Shown here in pieces: positions 34,744 to 43,888 of a stretch of DNA of 64,000 nucleotides (positions are counted from its first letter, which is position 1; each line of letters begins with the position of its first letter). The notes beneath the pieces were generated by a model. It made no database searches. It saw nothing but the letters and a program-made list of their open reading frames with translations, and had not been told where the DNA came from. The DNA lies in contig CAVSGS010000017.1 of NCBI GenBank assembly GCA_963727545.1, positions 1 to 64,000 of the forward strand, given 5' to 3'. The DNA is from Flexifilum sp963727545 (GTDB taxonomy: Bacteria; Chloroflexota; Anaerolineae; Aggregatilineales; Phototrophicaceae). Both the position numbers and the translations under genes were made by a program.

Positions 34744-35696
34744 AAACGCTGCTGCAAGTCCGCGATCTGAGCGTCGAGTTTCGCAACGGCGACCGGCGCG
34801 TGCGCGTGATCAACGATCTGGACCTCGACGTGTTCGAAGGCGAGACGCTCGGCGTCGTCGGCGAATCCGGCTGCGGCAAGACGACCTTAGGACGCTGTGT
34901 CGTTCGGCTGCTGACGCCGACCGGGGGGCAAATCCTGTTCGACCGGCGCGACATCGCCCGGATGTCGACGCGGCAGCTTCAGCCGCTCCGCCCGGAGATG
35001 CAGTTGGTCTTTCAGAACCCGTTCACCGCGCTCAACCCGCGCATGAAGGTGCTCGACCTCGTCAGCGAGCCGCTGGTCACGCACACGACCATGAACAAAG
35101 CTGCCCGCCAGCAGCGCGTCACCGAACTGCTGGACGAAGTCGGCTTGGACGCCAGCTATCTGGATCGCTTCCCCCACGAGATCAGCGGCGGACAGGCGCA
35201 GCGGGTCTCGCTGGCGCGGGCGCTGGCGCTTCAGCCGCGCTTTCTGGTGCTCGACGAGCCGACCTCGGCGCTCGACGTGTCGGTGCAGGCGCAGATCATC
35301 AACCTGCTGCTCGGCTTGCAGCAGAAGCACGGGCTGACTTACCTGTTCATCTCGCACGACCTGAGCTTGATCCAGCACATCAGCGACCGCATCGCCGTGA
35401 TGTACTTGGGCGAGATCGTCGAGGTCGGCTCGTCCGAAGCGATCTTCGATCACCCGGCGCACCCGTACACCCAAGCGCTGCTCGCCTCCACGCCGATCCC
35501 CGACCCGGACAGCGGACGCCAGCGCTTCGTGCTCGAAGGCGTCGTCCCCGGCATCGCCGATCCGCCGTCGGGCTGTCGCTTTCACACCCGCTGCCCGTTC
35601 GTCATGGACGTCTGCCGCCGCCAAGCCCCGGCAGATCACGCCCTCGCGCCGGATCATCACGCCGCGTGTCATTTGCTCGACCGTACCGAGGATTGA
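34740..35696 (+). CDS. Peptide ABC transporter ATPase (DppF type)
   Basis: 318 residues, ATGA overlap with DppD. Walker A GESGCGKTTLG, signature ISGGQAQRVSLARAL and Walker B FLVLDEPTSALDVS are all intact, and the Q-loop LVFQNPFTALNPRMKV is present. The C-terminal CRFHTRCPFVMDVC motif is that of the OPP family. The intact pair DppD/DppF would energise the peptide importer if DppC were functional. Confidence 0.92.
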   Translation: MKTLLQVRDLSVEFRNGDRRVRVINDLDLDVFEGETLGVVGESGCGKTTLGRCVVRLLTPTGGQILFDRRDIARMSTRQLQPLRPEMQLVFQNPFTALNPRMKVLDLVSEPLVTHTTMNKAARQQRVTELLDEVGLDASYLDRFPHEISGGQAQRVSLARALALQPRFLVLDEPTSALDVSVQAQIINLLLGLQQKHGLTYLFISHDLSLIQHISDRIAVMYLGEIVEVGSSEAIFDHPAHPYTQALLASTPIPDPDSGRQRFVLEGVVPGIADPPSGCRFHTRCPFVMDVCRRQAPADHALAPDHHAACHLLDRTED

Positions 35697-35755
35697 GCGC
35701 TGAGTGAAAACGGCAGGGCAGCAGCCGATCATCACGCGAAATCAGGCGAGTTTTT

Positions 35756-35977
35756 GTAGGGGCACAGCGTGCTGTGCCCCGTGTGCACCAACTTAACGAA
35801 GTTTTGCTTTCCCCTCTCCCCCAACCCCTCTCCCACGCAGGCGGGGAGAGGGGCGCACCGGTGCCTCGCGCTCCGCGTTTTTGTTCGCGCCCTTCCCTGA
35901 AGTCGGAAAAAGGCGCAAGCAAAAAACAGCGTGCACTCTCCCCTCCCCGAAATCGGGGAGGGGTTGGGGGTGGGGTC
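35756..35977. repeat. Repeat cluster between the peptide ABC operon and hydantoinase-like gene
   Basis: The 438-bp gap 35697-36134 has no gene. It holds a GTAGGGGC palindrome (35756-35780, last bases altered, inner ACAGC...GCTGT), a CCCCTCTCCC-type stem (35811-35853), and a CTCCCCTCCCCGAAATC element (35938-35977) of the same family as the pair around 49272 and 50974. A further low-complexity stretch of ACTCGGTACTCAG copies runs near 36090-36120. These look like stacked small intergenic elements rather than genes. Confidence 0.75.
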
Positions 35978-36134
35978 AAAGGGACGAAATTAAGCGAAGA
36001 TTCGGCTTAAGGTGGTGTGCATGAGGAGAACAGGATCAGGGGTGAGGTATCAGAAATCGTAAGGCACAACACGATTACGGATCGTTTTTACTCGGTACTC
36101 AGCACTCAGTACTCGGTACTTTAAAGGATTGCTT

Positions 36135-37679
36135 ATGCGCATTGGAATCGACGTAGGCGGCACCAACACCGATGCCGTCTTGATGGAAGGCAGCCGCGTG
36201 CTGGGCGCGACCAAAGCCCCGACCAGCGCCAACGTGACCGGCGGCATCGTGCAGGCGCTGCACGACGTCTTTCGCCAATCGGCGATTGATCCGGCGGCGA
36301 TCAGCGCCGTCATGATCGGCACGACCCATTTCACCAACGCCGTCGTCGAGCGGCGGCGGCTGGAACGAACCGCCTGCATCCGCTTAGGGCTGCCCGCGAC
36401 CACCTCGCTGCCGCCCTTCTCCGACTGGCCCCCCGATCTGCTGCAGGCGATTGGCGGCGTCAGCTACATGGCGCACGGCGGTCACGAGTTCGACGGGCGC
36501 GAGATCACGCCGTTCGACGAGGGCGAAATCCGCCAGATCGCCGCCGAAATCCGCGATCAGGGTATTCGCAGCATCGCCATTAGCTCGGTCTTTTCGCCGG
36601 TCAACGCGACTTTCGAGCAGCGCGCCGCCGCGATCGTCCAGTCGGTGATCCCCGACGCCAGCCTGACGCTCTCGCACACCATCGGGCGAGTCGGGCTGCT
36701 CGAACGCGAGAACGCCGCCATCATGAACGCCTGCCTGCACACGCTGGCGATCCAGACGGTCAACGGCTTTCGCGCCGCGCTGCGCGAAATGCGGATCGCC
36801 GCGCCGCTCTACATCAGCCAGAACGACGGCACGCTGATCAGCGCCGACTTCGCCGAGCAGTACCCGGTGCTGACCTTCGCCTCCGGACCGACCAACAGTA
36901 TGCGCGGCGCAGCCTTCCTGACCGGGCTGCAAGACGCCATCGTGATCGACGTGGGCGGCACAACCACCGACGTCGGCGTGCTCCAGCGCGGATTTCCGCG
37001 TCCCTCCGGCGTGACCAGCACGGTCGGCGGCGTGCACACCAACTTTCGAATGCCCGACGTGGTCTCGGTCGGACTCGGCGGCGGGACGATCATCGAGCGC
37101 GATCCGTTCAAGCTGGGACCGGAGAGCGTCGGCTACGAGCTGACGACCAAGGCGCGCAGCTTCGGCGGCGACACACTGACGACCACCGACGTGATCGTCG
37201 CGGCGAACTATGCCGAGATCGGCGACCGCGCGCGGGTGAGCGATCTCGACCCCGCGCTGATCGATCAGGTCTTGGATCACATCGAAGCGCTGGTCAACGA
37301 GACGGTCGATCGCGTCAAAACCAGCGCCGCGCCGATGCCGGTGATTCTGGTCGGCGGCGGCGGCATCCTGATCCAGCGCGACGTTGCCGGAGCCTCCGAG
37401 ATCGTCCGACCGCCCCATTTCGCGGTTGCCAACGCCATCGGCGCGGCGATTGGGCAGGTCGGCGGCGAGCTAGAGCGGATTTTCTCGCTGGTCGAGCAGA
37501 CCCGCGATCAAGCCCTGACCACCGCGCGGCAGGAAGCAATCGATCGGGCGGTCGCGGCGGGGGCGGCACCCGCCAGTGTCGAGATCGTGGACGTCGAAGA
37601 AGTGCCGCTGGCGTATCTACCCGGCAACGCGACCCGCATCCGCGTCAAGGCGGTCGGCGAACTGGCGAATCAGGAGTAA
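36135..37679 (+). CDS. Hydantoinase/oxoprolinase-family protein (short form)
   Basis: 514 residues, start ATG 36135 with AAAGGA upstream; TTG 36129 is a less likely start. The actin-like ATPase marks are MRIGIDVGGTNTDAVLM, GTTHFTNAVVE, FASGPTNSMRGAAFLTG, IDVGGTTTDVGVLQRG and VGLGGGTII. It is shorter than hydantoinase A at 26248 because the C-terminal domain is missing, like the 515-residue hydantoinase paralogues that accompany DUF917 genes. The DUF917 gene follows three bases later, so the two probably work together. Confidence 0.88.
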   Translation: MRIGIDVGGTNTDAVLMEGSRVLGATKAPTSANVTGGIVQALHDVFRQSAIDPAAISAVMIGTTHFTNAVVERRRLERTACIRLGLPATTSLPPFSDWPPDLLQAIGGVSYMAHGGHEFDGREITPFDEGEIRQIAAEIRDQGIRSIAISSVFSPVNATFEQRAAAIVQSVIPDASLTLSHTIGRVGLLERENAAIMNACLHTLAIQTVNGFRAALREMRIAAPLYISQNDGTLISADFAEQYPVLTFASGPTNSMRGAAFLTGLQDAIVIDVGGTTTDVGVLQRGFPRPSGVTSTVGGVHTNFRMPDVVSVGLGGGTIIERDPFKLGPESVGYELTTKARSFGGDTLTTTDVIVAANYAEIGDRARVSDLDPALIDQVLDHIEALVNETVDRVKTSAAPMPVILVGGGGILIQRDVAGASEIVRPPHFAVANAIGAAIGQVGGELERIFSLVEQTRDQALTTARQEAIDRAVAAGAAPASVEIVDVEEVPLAYLPGNATRIRVKAVGELANQE

Positions 37680-37682
37680 ACA

Positions 37683-38769
37683 ATGGCTTGGGAAGTCACA
37701 CTAGACGATACGCTGGCGCTCGCGCTGGGCGCGGGCGTGCTCGGCACCGGCGGCGGCGGCAATACCTACATCGGGCGGATCTGGCTGGAACGCGAGTTAC
37801 GTTTAGCGGGCAAAAGCTGCCAAATCATCGACGCTCGATGACCTGCCCGACGACGCGCTGACGGTCGGCATCGGCGGGATGGGCGCGCCAACCGTTGGCG
37901 TCGAGAAGCTCGACGCCCGCGAGGAATATCTGCACGTCATTCGCGCGCTGGAACAGCACGTCGGCAAGCCGATGGACGCGCTCGTGATCGGCGAGATCGG
38001 TGGCGCGAACTCGTTGATTCCGCTGGTCTGCGGCTTGCAGCTGGGGCTGCCCGTGCTCGATGGCGATGGCATGGGACGCGCCTTCCCCGAATTGCAGATG
38101 GACAACTTCGCCATCACCGGCATCTCGACCAGCCCCTTCGGATTGAGCGACAGTCACGGCAACACCGTGATCTACGCGCACGTCGATTCGGCGCTGCGGG
38201 CGGAGCAGTTTGGGCGGGCGCAAACCATCCTGATGGGCGGCAGCGCGGCACTGGCGATGCCGACGATGAGCGGCACGCAGGTTAAACACGCGCTGATTCG
38301 CGGCACGCTCTCGCTGACCAAACGCCTCGGTCACGCGCTGCTCGACGCGCGGCGGCACAACGACGATCCCGCCGCAGTGGTGGCGGCGATTGGCAACGGG
38401 CGGGTGCTGTTTCGCGGCAAAATCGCCGACGTCAGCCGCGAGACGGTGCAGGGCTTCGCGCGCGGTCGGCTGCACCTCGCCGGTTTCGGCGACGGTGACG
38501 ACCGCATGGAGATCGTGTTCCAGAATGAGAACTTGGTCGCGTGGCACAACGGCGAGGTCGTCTGCACCGTCCCCGACTTGATCAGCATCCTCAGCCTCGA
38601 CGACGGCGAGCCGATTGGTACCGAGATGCTGCGCTACGGCTTGCGCGTCGCCGTGATCGGGATGCCCGCGCCGCGCGAACTGAAAACCGAGGCGGCGATC
38701 AAGGTCGTTGGTCCGCCCGCTTTCGGCTACGACCTGCCTTTCACGCCCATGCCGGGGGATTTACTGTAA
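37683..38769 (+). pseudogene. DUF917 family protein, frameshifted
   Basis: The first 44 codons (MAWEVTLDDTLALALGAGVLG, TGGGGNTYIGRIWLE) are followed by an extra A in the run 37812-37815. The next frame continues STLDDLPDDALTVGIGGMGAPTVGVEKL, EIGGANSLIPLVCGLQLGLPVLDGDGMGRAFPEL, and on to a stop at 38769. Without the extra A the protein would be 361 residues, the usual size for DUF917. The family pairs with hydantoinase-like proteins; its biochemical role is unsettled. It follows the hydantoinase-like gene with a 3-base gap. Confidence 0.85.
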
Positions 38770-38841
38770 ATCAGACAGCGGCGGGTTTATACACTTTGAC
38801 GAAATAAGACGGAGTAGATTTCCTCTCAAATCGTCGGTTGT

Positions 38842-38917
38842 CTCCCCTCTCCCCGCGTGCGTGGGAGAGGGGTCGGGGGTGAGGGGTATGTAGGGGCGCA
38901 GCGTGCTGCGCCCCTAC
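38842..38917. repeat. Stem element plus GTAGGGGC palindrome
   Basis: 38842-38886 is a stem of the CTCCCCTCTCCCC...GGGAGAGGGG(T) type ending in GGGGGTGAGGGG. 38890-38917 is a GTAGGGGC palindrome with inner GCAGC/GCTGC. Together they fill the gap between convergent DUF917 and rhodanese stops, consistent with a bidirectional terminator. Confidence 0.8.
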
Positions 38918-38942
38918 GGTGTCACGTAAGAATATGCGCCGC

Positions 38943-39350
38943 TTACTCGATCGGATACCCGGCAGCCGTCCACGCATTGATCCCACCCAGATCGCGGATG
39001 TTGGTGTAACCGGCATCCGCGAGGATTTTGGCGGCTTGACCGCTGCGGTTCCCGCTGTGGCAGTAGACGATCACCGTCTGGTCGCGCGGGACTTCGCTCA
39101 GGCGGTTCTGCAGCGTCTCCACCGAGATATTGGTGGCTCCGGCGATGTGCCCGCTGTTGAACTCGTCCGGCGTGCGCACGTCGAGCAGCAGATAGGTTGA
39201 ATTCGAGTTCGCAAACTGCGCTTGATACTCCGCCGGCGTGATCTTCTGCACCGCGCTCGACGCCGAATTGTTGGATTGCAGCAGCAGCAAGCCGACGACC
39301 GCCACAATCACCACCGCGCCTATGATTAGAATGTTCCGATTGATCCGCAT
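38943..39350 (-). CDS. Membrane-anchored rhodanese-like protein
   Basis: 135 residues from ATG 39350 (AGGTGG upstream). A single N-terminal membrane segment is followed by a rhodanese domain: YLLLDVRTPDEFNSGHIAGA and the active-site loop YCHSGNRSG with its catalytic Cys. Single-domain rhodaneses anchored outside the membrane act in sulfur transfer or redox reactions. It lies between the DUF917 gene and the amidohydrolase and reads on the opposite strand. Confidence 0.9.
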   Translation of the reverse strand: MRINRNILIIGAVVIVAVVGLLLLQSNNSASSAVQKITPAEYQAQFANSNSTYLLLDVRTPDEFNSGHIAGATNISVETLQNRLSEVPRDQTVIVYCHSGNRSGQAAKILADAGYTNIRDLGGINAWTAAGYPIE

Positions 39351-39558
39351 GTTCCACCTGTCAAAATCGAATGATGCTATCGGCAAAAAGTAAACCGAGA
39401 CTTAGACAATGCGTCCGGCGCTAGTCTTTCCCCGGAATGCGCGCTGCGCCAGTCAAAAGGGTATTTTGTCGACAGAAAACAGGTTCAATGTCACCGGTCG
39501 GCGCGCGGCGTTAAAATACGGGACAGATCCGCGTGCAGTTCGCAGCCGAGAGGCAGTC

Positions 39559-40602
39559 ATGAACGACATTCCGTTGAGCCAATTTACCCCGATTCCCAAG
39601 TTGGTCGTCAAATCGACTGAGGTCTTGCAGCCGAAATTTCCGGTCTTCGACGCCCACAATCACCTTGCCGAGCCGTTTGGCGGCGGTTGGGATCAGCGCC
39701 CGGTGAGCGAGCTGCTCGACGTGCTCGACACGGCGGGCGTGATCGCCTACGTCGATCTCGACGGCGGTTGGGGCGAGGACATCTTGCACCGCCACCTCGA
39801 CACGATCAAGGCGCACGCGCCCGATCGCTTTTACATGTTCGGCGGCGTCGATTGGTCGCAGTGGGCGGAACACGGCGACCGTTTCGGCGAATGGGCAGCA
39901 GCCCGCTTTCGCCAGCAGGTCGCGCGCGGCGCCGACGGGCTGAAAATCTGGAAACCGTTCGGACTGCACGTCCGCGATCAGCACGGAGCGCTGGTCGCCA
40001 TCGACGACGCCCGCCTCGATCCGTTGTGGGCTGCCGCTGGCGAACTCGGCGTCCCGGTGCTGATCCACGTCGCCGATCCGGTCGCCTTCTTCGACCCGCT
40101 CGACGCGACCAACGAGCGCTTCGAGGAACTGAACGCCCATCCCGATTGGCAGTTTCCCAGCCCGCCGTTCCCACCCTTCATGAAGATCATGACCGACCTC
40201 AAGTCGATGGTCTCGCGCCACAGCGAGACGACTTTCATCGGCGCGCACGTCGGCTGCTACTCCGAGAATCTCGGCTGGGTCGGGCAGATGCTCGACGCCT
40301 GCCCCAACTACTACGTCGACATCAGCGCGCGCATCAGCGAACTCGGACGGCAGCCCTACAGCGCGCGCCGCTTCTTCATCGACTACGCCGACCGCGTCCT
40401 GTTCGGGATCGACGCCGGGGCGAATTTGGACGTCTATCGGATTTACTACCGTTTCCTCGAAACCGACGACGAGTATTTCAGCTACGGCACCCGCGCGATC
40501 CCCGGTCAGGGGCGCTGGACCATCTACGGGGTATACCTGCCTGACGACGTGCTGGAAAAGGTCTATCGCCGCAACGCCGAGCGCATCTTCAAGCGGTCGT
40601 AA
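39559..40602 (+). CDS. Amidohydrolase family protein (PF04909)
   Basis: 347 residues from ATG 39559, with GAGAGG eight bases upstream; earlier in-frame starts have no ribosome site. The metal-site motif FDAHNHLAEP (HxH equivalent) is early, and VLIHVADPVAFF, FIGAHVGCYSENLGWV and RVLFGIDAG (final Asp) follow. Fold and motif order match amidohydrolase 2 (TIM-barrel, decarboxylases or amidases). It is the last gene of the hydantoinase area, divergent from the rhodanese, and may hydrolyse a product of the hydantoinase branch. Confidence 0.85.
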   Translation: MNDIPLSQFTPIPKLVVKSTEVLQPKFPVFDAHNHLAEPFGGGWDQRPVSELLDVLDTAGVIAYVDLDGGWGEDILHRHLDTIKAHAPDRFYMFGGVDWSQWAEHGDRFGEWAAARFRQQVARGADGLKIWKPFGLHVRDQHGALVAIDDARLDPLWAAAGELGVPVLIHVADPVAFFDPLDATNERFEELNAHPDWQFPSPPFPPFMKIMTDLKSMVSRHSETTFIGAHVGCYSENLGWVGQMLDACPNYYVDISARISELGRQPYSARRFFIDYADRVLFGIDAGANLDVYRIYYRFLETDDEYFSYGTRAIPGQGRWTIYGVYLPDDVLEKVYRRNAERIFKRS

Positions 40603-40699
40603 ACGCCTGCCGGGGGCGCCCGCGGCTGCGACCGAATATCGAGCGCAGATCGCCAAATGCGAGTATCATCACCCTGTATACTCGACAGAAAACTATCCT

Positions 40700-41485
40700 A
40701 TGTCTAATTCTGATTTACTTGGTTTGGAGCGACAAGAAAAGATCGCCCAACTGTTGGAACAACGCGGCAAGCTGACGGTCGCCGAGATCAGCGCCGCCTT
40801 CGATGTCAGCGAGGCGACCGTCCGGCGCGACCTCACGGCGCTCGCCGACCGTAACCTGATCCGGCGAGTTCATGGCGGCGCGATGCGCGGGCAGCAGGTC
40901 GCTACCAGCGAAGCCCCGATCATGCAGCGGCTAGAGGAACGTGCCGAGATCAAGCAGCGGATCGGGCAGGCGGCGGCGCGGCTGATCGAAGACGGCGAGA
41001 CCGTCCTCCTGATCGGCGGCAGCACGGGGATGTCCGTCGCCCACGAGTTGGGAAGTCACACCAACTTGACGGTCGTCACCGATTCGCTGATCGTCGCCAA
41101 CGAGTTGATCCGGCAAAGCGTCCACAAGATCATCGTGCTCGGCGGCACGGTCGATGCTGACGAGTTCGCCATGCGCGGCACGCTCTCGCGCTTGGTGCTC
41201 GCCGAACTTCAGGTCGACAAGGTTATCTTGGGCACCAAAGCGATCTCGCCGGAGCGCGGTCTCAGCGCCGAAAGCGCCGAAGAAGCCGAACTGTTTCGCG
41301 CCTGCATCGGAGCGGGACATTACGTCATCCTCATCACCGACAGCAGCAAATTCAAGCAGACGGCGCTGGTACGGGTCGCGCCGGTCGACGTGCTCGACAC
41401 GCTCGTGACCGACTCCAACGTCGACGCCAAGACGGTCGAAGCCCTGCGCGAGCGCGGCGTGTTCGTCGAAATCGTGCCCGTCTGA
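40700..41485 (+). CDS. DeoR-family transcriptional regulator
   Basis: 261 residues. The N-terminal winged helix ERQEKIAQLLEQRGKLTVAEI and AFDVSEATVRRDLTALADRNLIRRVHGGAM, then the DeoR sugar-phosphate sensor domain (GGSTGMSVAHEL, NLTVVTDSL, IIVLGGTVDADEFAMRG, TDSSKFKQTALVRVAP). DeoR proteins repress sugar or nucleoside operons and release in the presence of a phosphorylated intermediate. It borders a fucose/rhamnose-like module at 41613-46102, its most likely target. Confidence 0.92.
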   Translation: MSNSDLLGLERQEKIAQLLEQRGKLTVAEISAAFDVSEATVRRDLTALADRNLIRRVHGGAMRGQQVATSEAPIMQRLEERAEIKQRIGQAAARLIEDGETVLLIGGSTGMSVAHELGSHTNLTVVTDSLIVANELIRQSVHKIIVLGGTVDADEFAMRGTLSRLVLAELQVDKVILGTKAISPERGLSAESAEEAELFRACIGAGHYVILITDSSKFKQTALVRVAPVDVLDTLVTDSNVDAKTVEALRERGVFVEIVPV

Positions 41486-41510
41486 CCCCACCCCTATCAC
41501 TCCAAATGAC

Positions 41511-41611
41511 GTAGGGGCACGATATATCGTGCCCCTACCAAATCAGTAAACGCCCAGATATGCGCCTCTGCATGTCTCCCCTCTCCTCACGGAGAGGGGT
41601 CGGGGGTGAGG
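41511..41611. repeat. GTAGGGGC palindrome and stem element
   Basis: 41511-41538 is a 28-bp palindrome with arms GTAGGGGCACGATA. 41576-41611 is a CTCCCCTCTCC...GGAGAGGGGTCGGGGGTGAGG stem that abuts the stop codon of the isomerase gene at 41613. The gap separates the converging DeoR and isomerase genes. Confidence 0.8.
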
Positions 41612-41612
41612 T

Positions 41613-43266
41613 TTACAGTTTAACGTCGCCGCACAGGTGAACCTGCATTCCCAGCTCCGCCAGCATCGCCGCTTTGACCGCCAGCGCGCGGTCGGCTTCC
41701 TCAGCCGAAGGCGCGTAGACCACGTTGAGGTGATTGGCTTTGTGCCGCGCCATCATCTGATCGCGGTTGACGCCATGCAGCACCGCGTGCATGATCGGCC
41801 ACTGCGGGTTGGTCGCCTGCCAGCGGCGTTCCGTCTCCGCCTGCGGTAGTTCGACCACCGTCGCGCGTCCCAGATCGGCATGGAGCACGCCGTCCATGAT
41901 GAAAACGCGGCTCCAGACGATCTCGCCCGGCTTGCTGATCCCCTTGAGCGTCCCGCCGCCGAGCCGGAAGTACATCGGCGGCTGACGCTCGCTGACCGCA
42001 CCGGCGTAACCGCCGATGAAGTGCGAAGCCGGAGCCGCGCCGGAAATCTCGAACACCCAGACGAAATCGTCCACGCCGCCGCCGGTGAAATGCTCGCCCC
42101 AACGCAGGTCATGAAGCGTCGTCGCCGGGTCGAAGCCCAACGTCGTCCAAATCCGGTTGGTCACGACGGAGTCAACCGCCGCGCACTCGTCGACTTCATT
42201 GAACACCGGCAGTGCTTGACCGGCGTAGAGTTCCGCGCCGGTTTCGGCATGATACGCCGGTGGACGCTCGACATTGTTGAGCAGCCCCTCGACCAAGTCG
42301 GAGGCGGGCACCATATCCTTGAGACCCTGCTGATACTGAATGCCGATCGCCGAGCAGCCGAATTCATCGGCAAACCGCAGCGCGGCGATGTACATCTTGC
42401 ACTGCCCCAGAATTTGCTGATCGGTGAGTTCGGTCGCTTCGTCGGTCCCGGTCATGAAGTTCACGCCGCGCCCGTCGAGCCAGTCGCGCACCGCTTGCGC
42501 TTCGGCGTCGCTGACCAGCCGCATCCCGGCGACCAGCGCCGACTGGCTCAGGCGCTCCTTGTAGATGCCCATCGGATTGATCAGTTCGTCGTTGACGATG
42601 GCGTTGTACATACCCATGCAGCCCTCGTCGAACACGCCGAGGATCGCTTTCTCGTGATGCAGCTGCTGCGCCAGCGCCCGCCCCAGTTCGGCAGCGTCGG
42701 CGGGCAGCTTTGGCGCGGTCGAGGTCGCGGACGTGGCTCAGGTCGTGGCTGATCTTGCCCTCGCGGATCCACTGGCGAATCCCGTTGAGGAAGAAGTCGT
42801 CGGTGAAGTCGAGGCTCCAGATCGAGCTGTAGTTCAGCCCCGCCTTGGTCATCGAGCCGTTGAGGTTGAGCATCCCGACCAGACCGGGCCATTCGCCGCT
42901 CCAGTTGGCGATCGTCAGGATCGGTCCGCGATGATCGCGCAGTCCCGCCAAAACGTGATGGCTGTACTGCCAGACCAACTCCGCCACGATCAACTTGGCG
43001 TCCGGGTGGATGTGCTTGAAAACGTCCATCCCCATCCGCTGGCTGGAGATGAACCCGTGTTTTTCGACCGGATCGTAGGGATGCCCGCGCCGGACGGTGA
43101 TGCCCTCGCGAGCAAACGCCTCGATCACCCGCCTTTCCATATCGGCTTGCGCCGCCCAGCAGGTCTGATTGGCGGCAAGACGCAGGTCGCCGCTGGCGAC
43201 GAGGATCGCTTCATTGGCTCCGATGGGTTCCGGTTGTTCGAGTGGTGGCACCATAGCTGCTGCCAT
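41613..43266 (-). pseudogene. L-fucose isomerase-like protein (COG2407), frameshifted
   Basis: Conceptual length about 550 residues. The N-terminal part runs from MAAAMVPPLEQPE through FKHIHPDAKLIVAELVWQYSHHVLAGLRDH and SSIWSLDFTDDFFLNGI. After an extra base in the run 42709-42711 (AAG becomes AAAG on the coding strand) the frame shifts to LPADAAELGRAL, GVFDEGCMGMYNA, CSAIGIQYQQG, FNEVDECAAVDSV and GEIVWSRVFIMDG to the stop at 41613. The Glu of NEVDECAA and similar acidic residues suit the isomerase metal site. Together with the aldolase and kinase at 43889 and 44659 it forms an isomerase-kinase-aldolase deoxyhexose set. Confidence 0.82.
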
Positions 43267-43314
43267 AAGTCTACCTTTTCACATCACTAGATTAGGAAAG
43301 AATACTTGCCTTCG

Positions 43315-43593
43315 TCACGCAACGCGATCGAGCTGGACTGCTAGGTATCGCGGCGCCCACTGCCAGCGGCTCGGCGCCGAGTAAGAGCCAAACCGAATAT
43401 CCCGCTGCGGCTGGCGCACGCAAACGCGCAGCCCAACGAATGGGCGTGGAAATGTAAAAAGTGGTGATACCGGCTGATGATTCTCGCGGGCGACTAGACC
43501 ATCACTGCCGAAGAATACCTGAATCATAACTCGCATCTGATCGCCAATCAAGTCCACCGCTCCCGTGAGGTGAGGGAAACACATCCAAATCAA
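43315..43593 (-). CDS. Unrecognised ORF, doubtful
   Basis: 92 residues, no clear ribosome site. Composition is not obviously random (MRVMIQVFFGSDGLV, SPLFTFPRPFVGL, SAPSRWQWAPRYLAV), but I recognise no family. It may be a decayed fragment or noncoding sequence in the gap between the divergent isomerase and aldolase genes. Nothing else in 43267-43600 stands out. Confidence 0.15.
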   Translation of the reverse strand: MIWMCFPHLTGAVDLIGDQMRVMIQVFFGSDGLVARENHQPVSPLFTFPRPFVGLRVCVRQPQRDIRFGSYSAPSRWQWAPRYLAVQLDRVA

Positions 43594-43604
43594 ACCGGAA
43601 GATC

Positions 43605-43736
43605 AACCGCCAAGACGCCAAGGACACCAAGTAAAGATTTCGGCTCTACGGCAGAAGTTGTGCGCTTTTGTAGGGGCGAGCGTGCTGCGCCCCTACTTGC
43701 GCTGGCAACCGAAGGTTGCACGGCGTCTTGGCGGTT
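43605..43736. repeat. MITE-like element with 15-bp inverted ends
   Basis: AACCGCCAAGACGCC (43605-43619) and its exact inverse complement GGCGTCTTGGCGGTT (43722-43736) bound a 132-bp segment. It contains a GTAGGGGC hairpin (43670-43696, one base missing from the centre). A further partial copy of the end, TTTGGCGGTTCA, is near 43771. Sequences rich in CCGCCAAG are known dispersed repeats in several phyla. Confidence 0.7.
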
Positions 43737-43888
43737 CAATTTCTTTTCAAATACTTGGACTTGATCCTACTTTGGCGGTTCATTGAATTCCCGTATTCCC
43801 CGGCTAGAAACTAGCCGGGGACGACCGTCTAGCGGTATCATCCGCTCACATGAATAGAGAACGTTTTTTGAGCAAAGGTTATTCCGCG

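Noticed and set aside
43315..43593. Antisense or regulatory gene in the isomerase-aldolase gap
   Set aside because: No family, ribosome site or promoter could be recognised, so it is kept only as a doubtful ORF.
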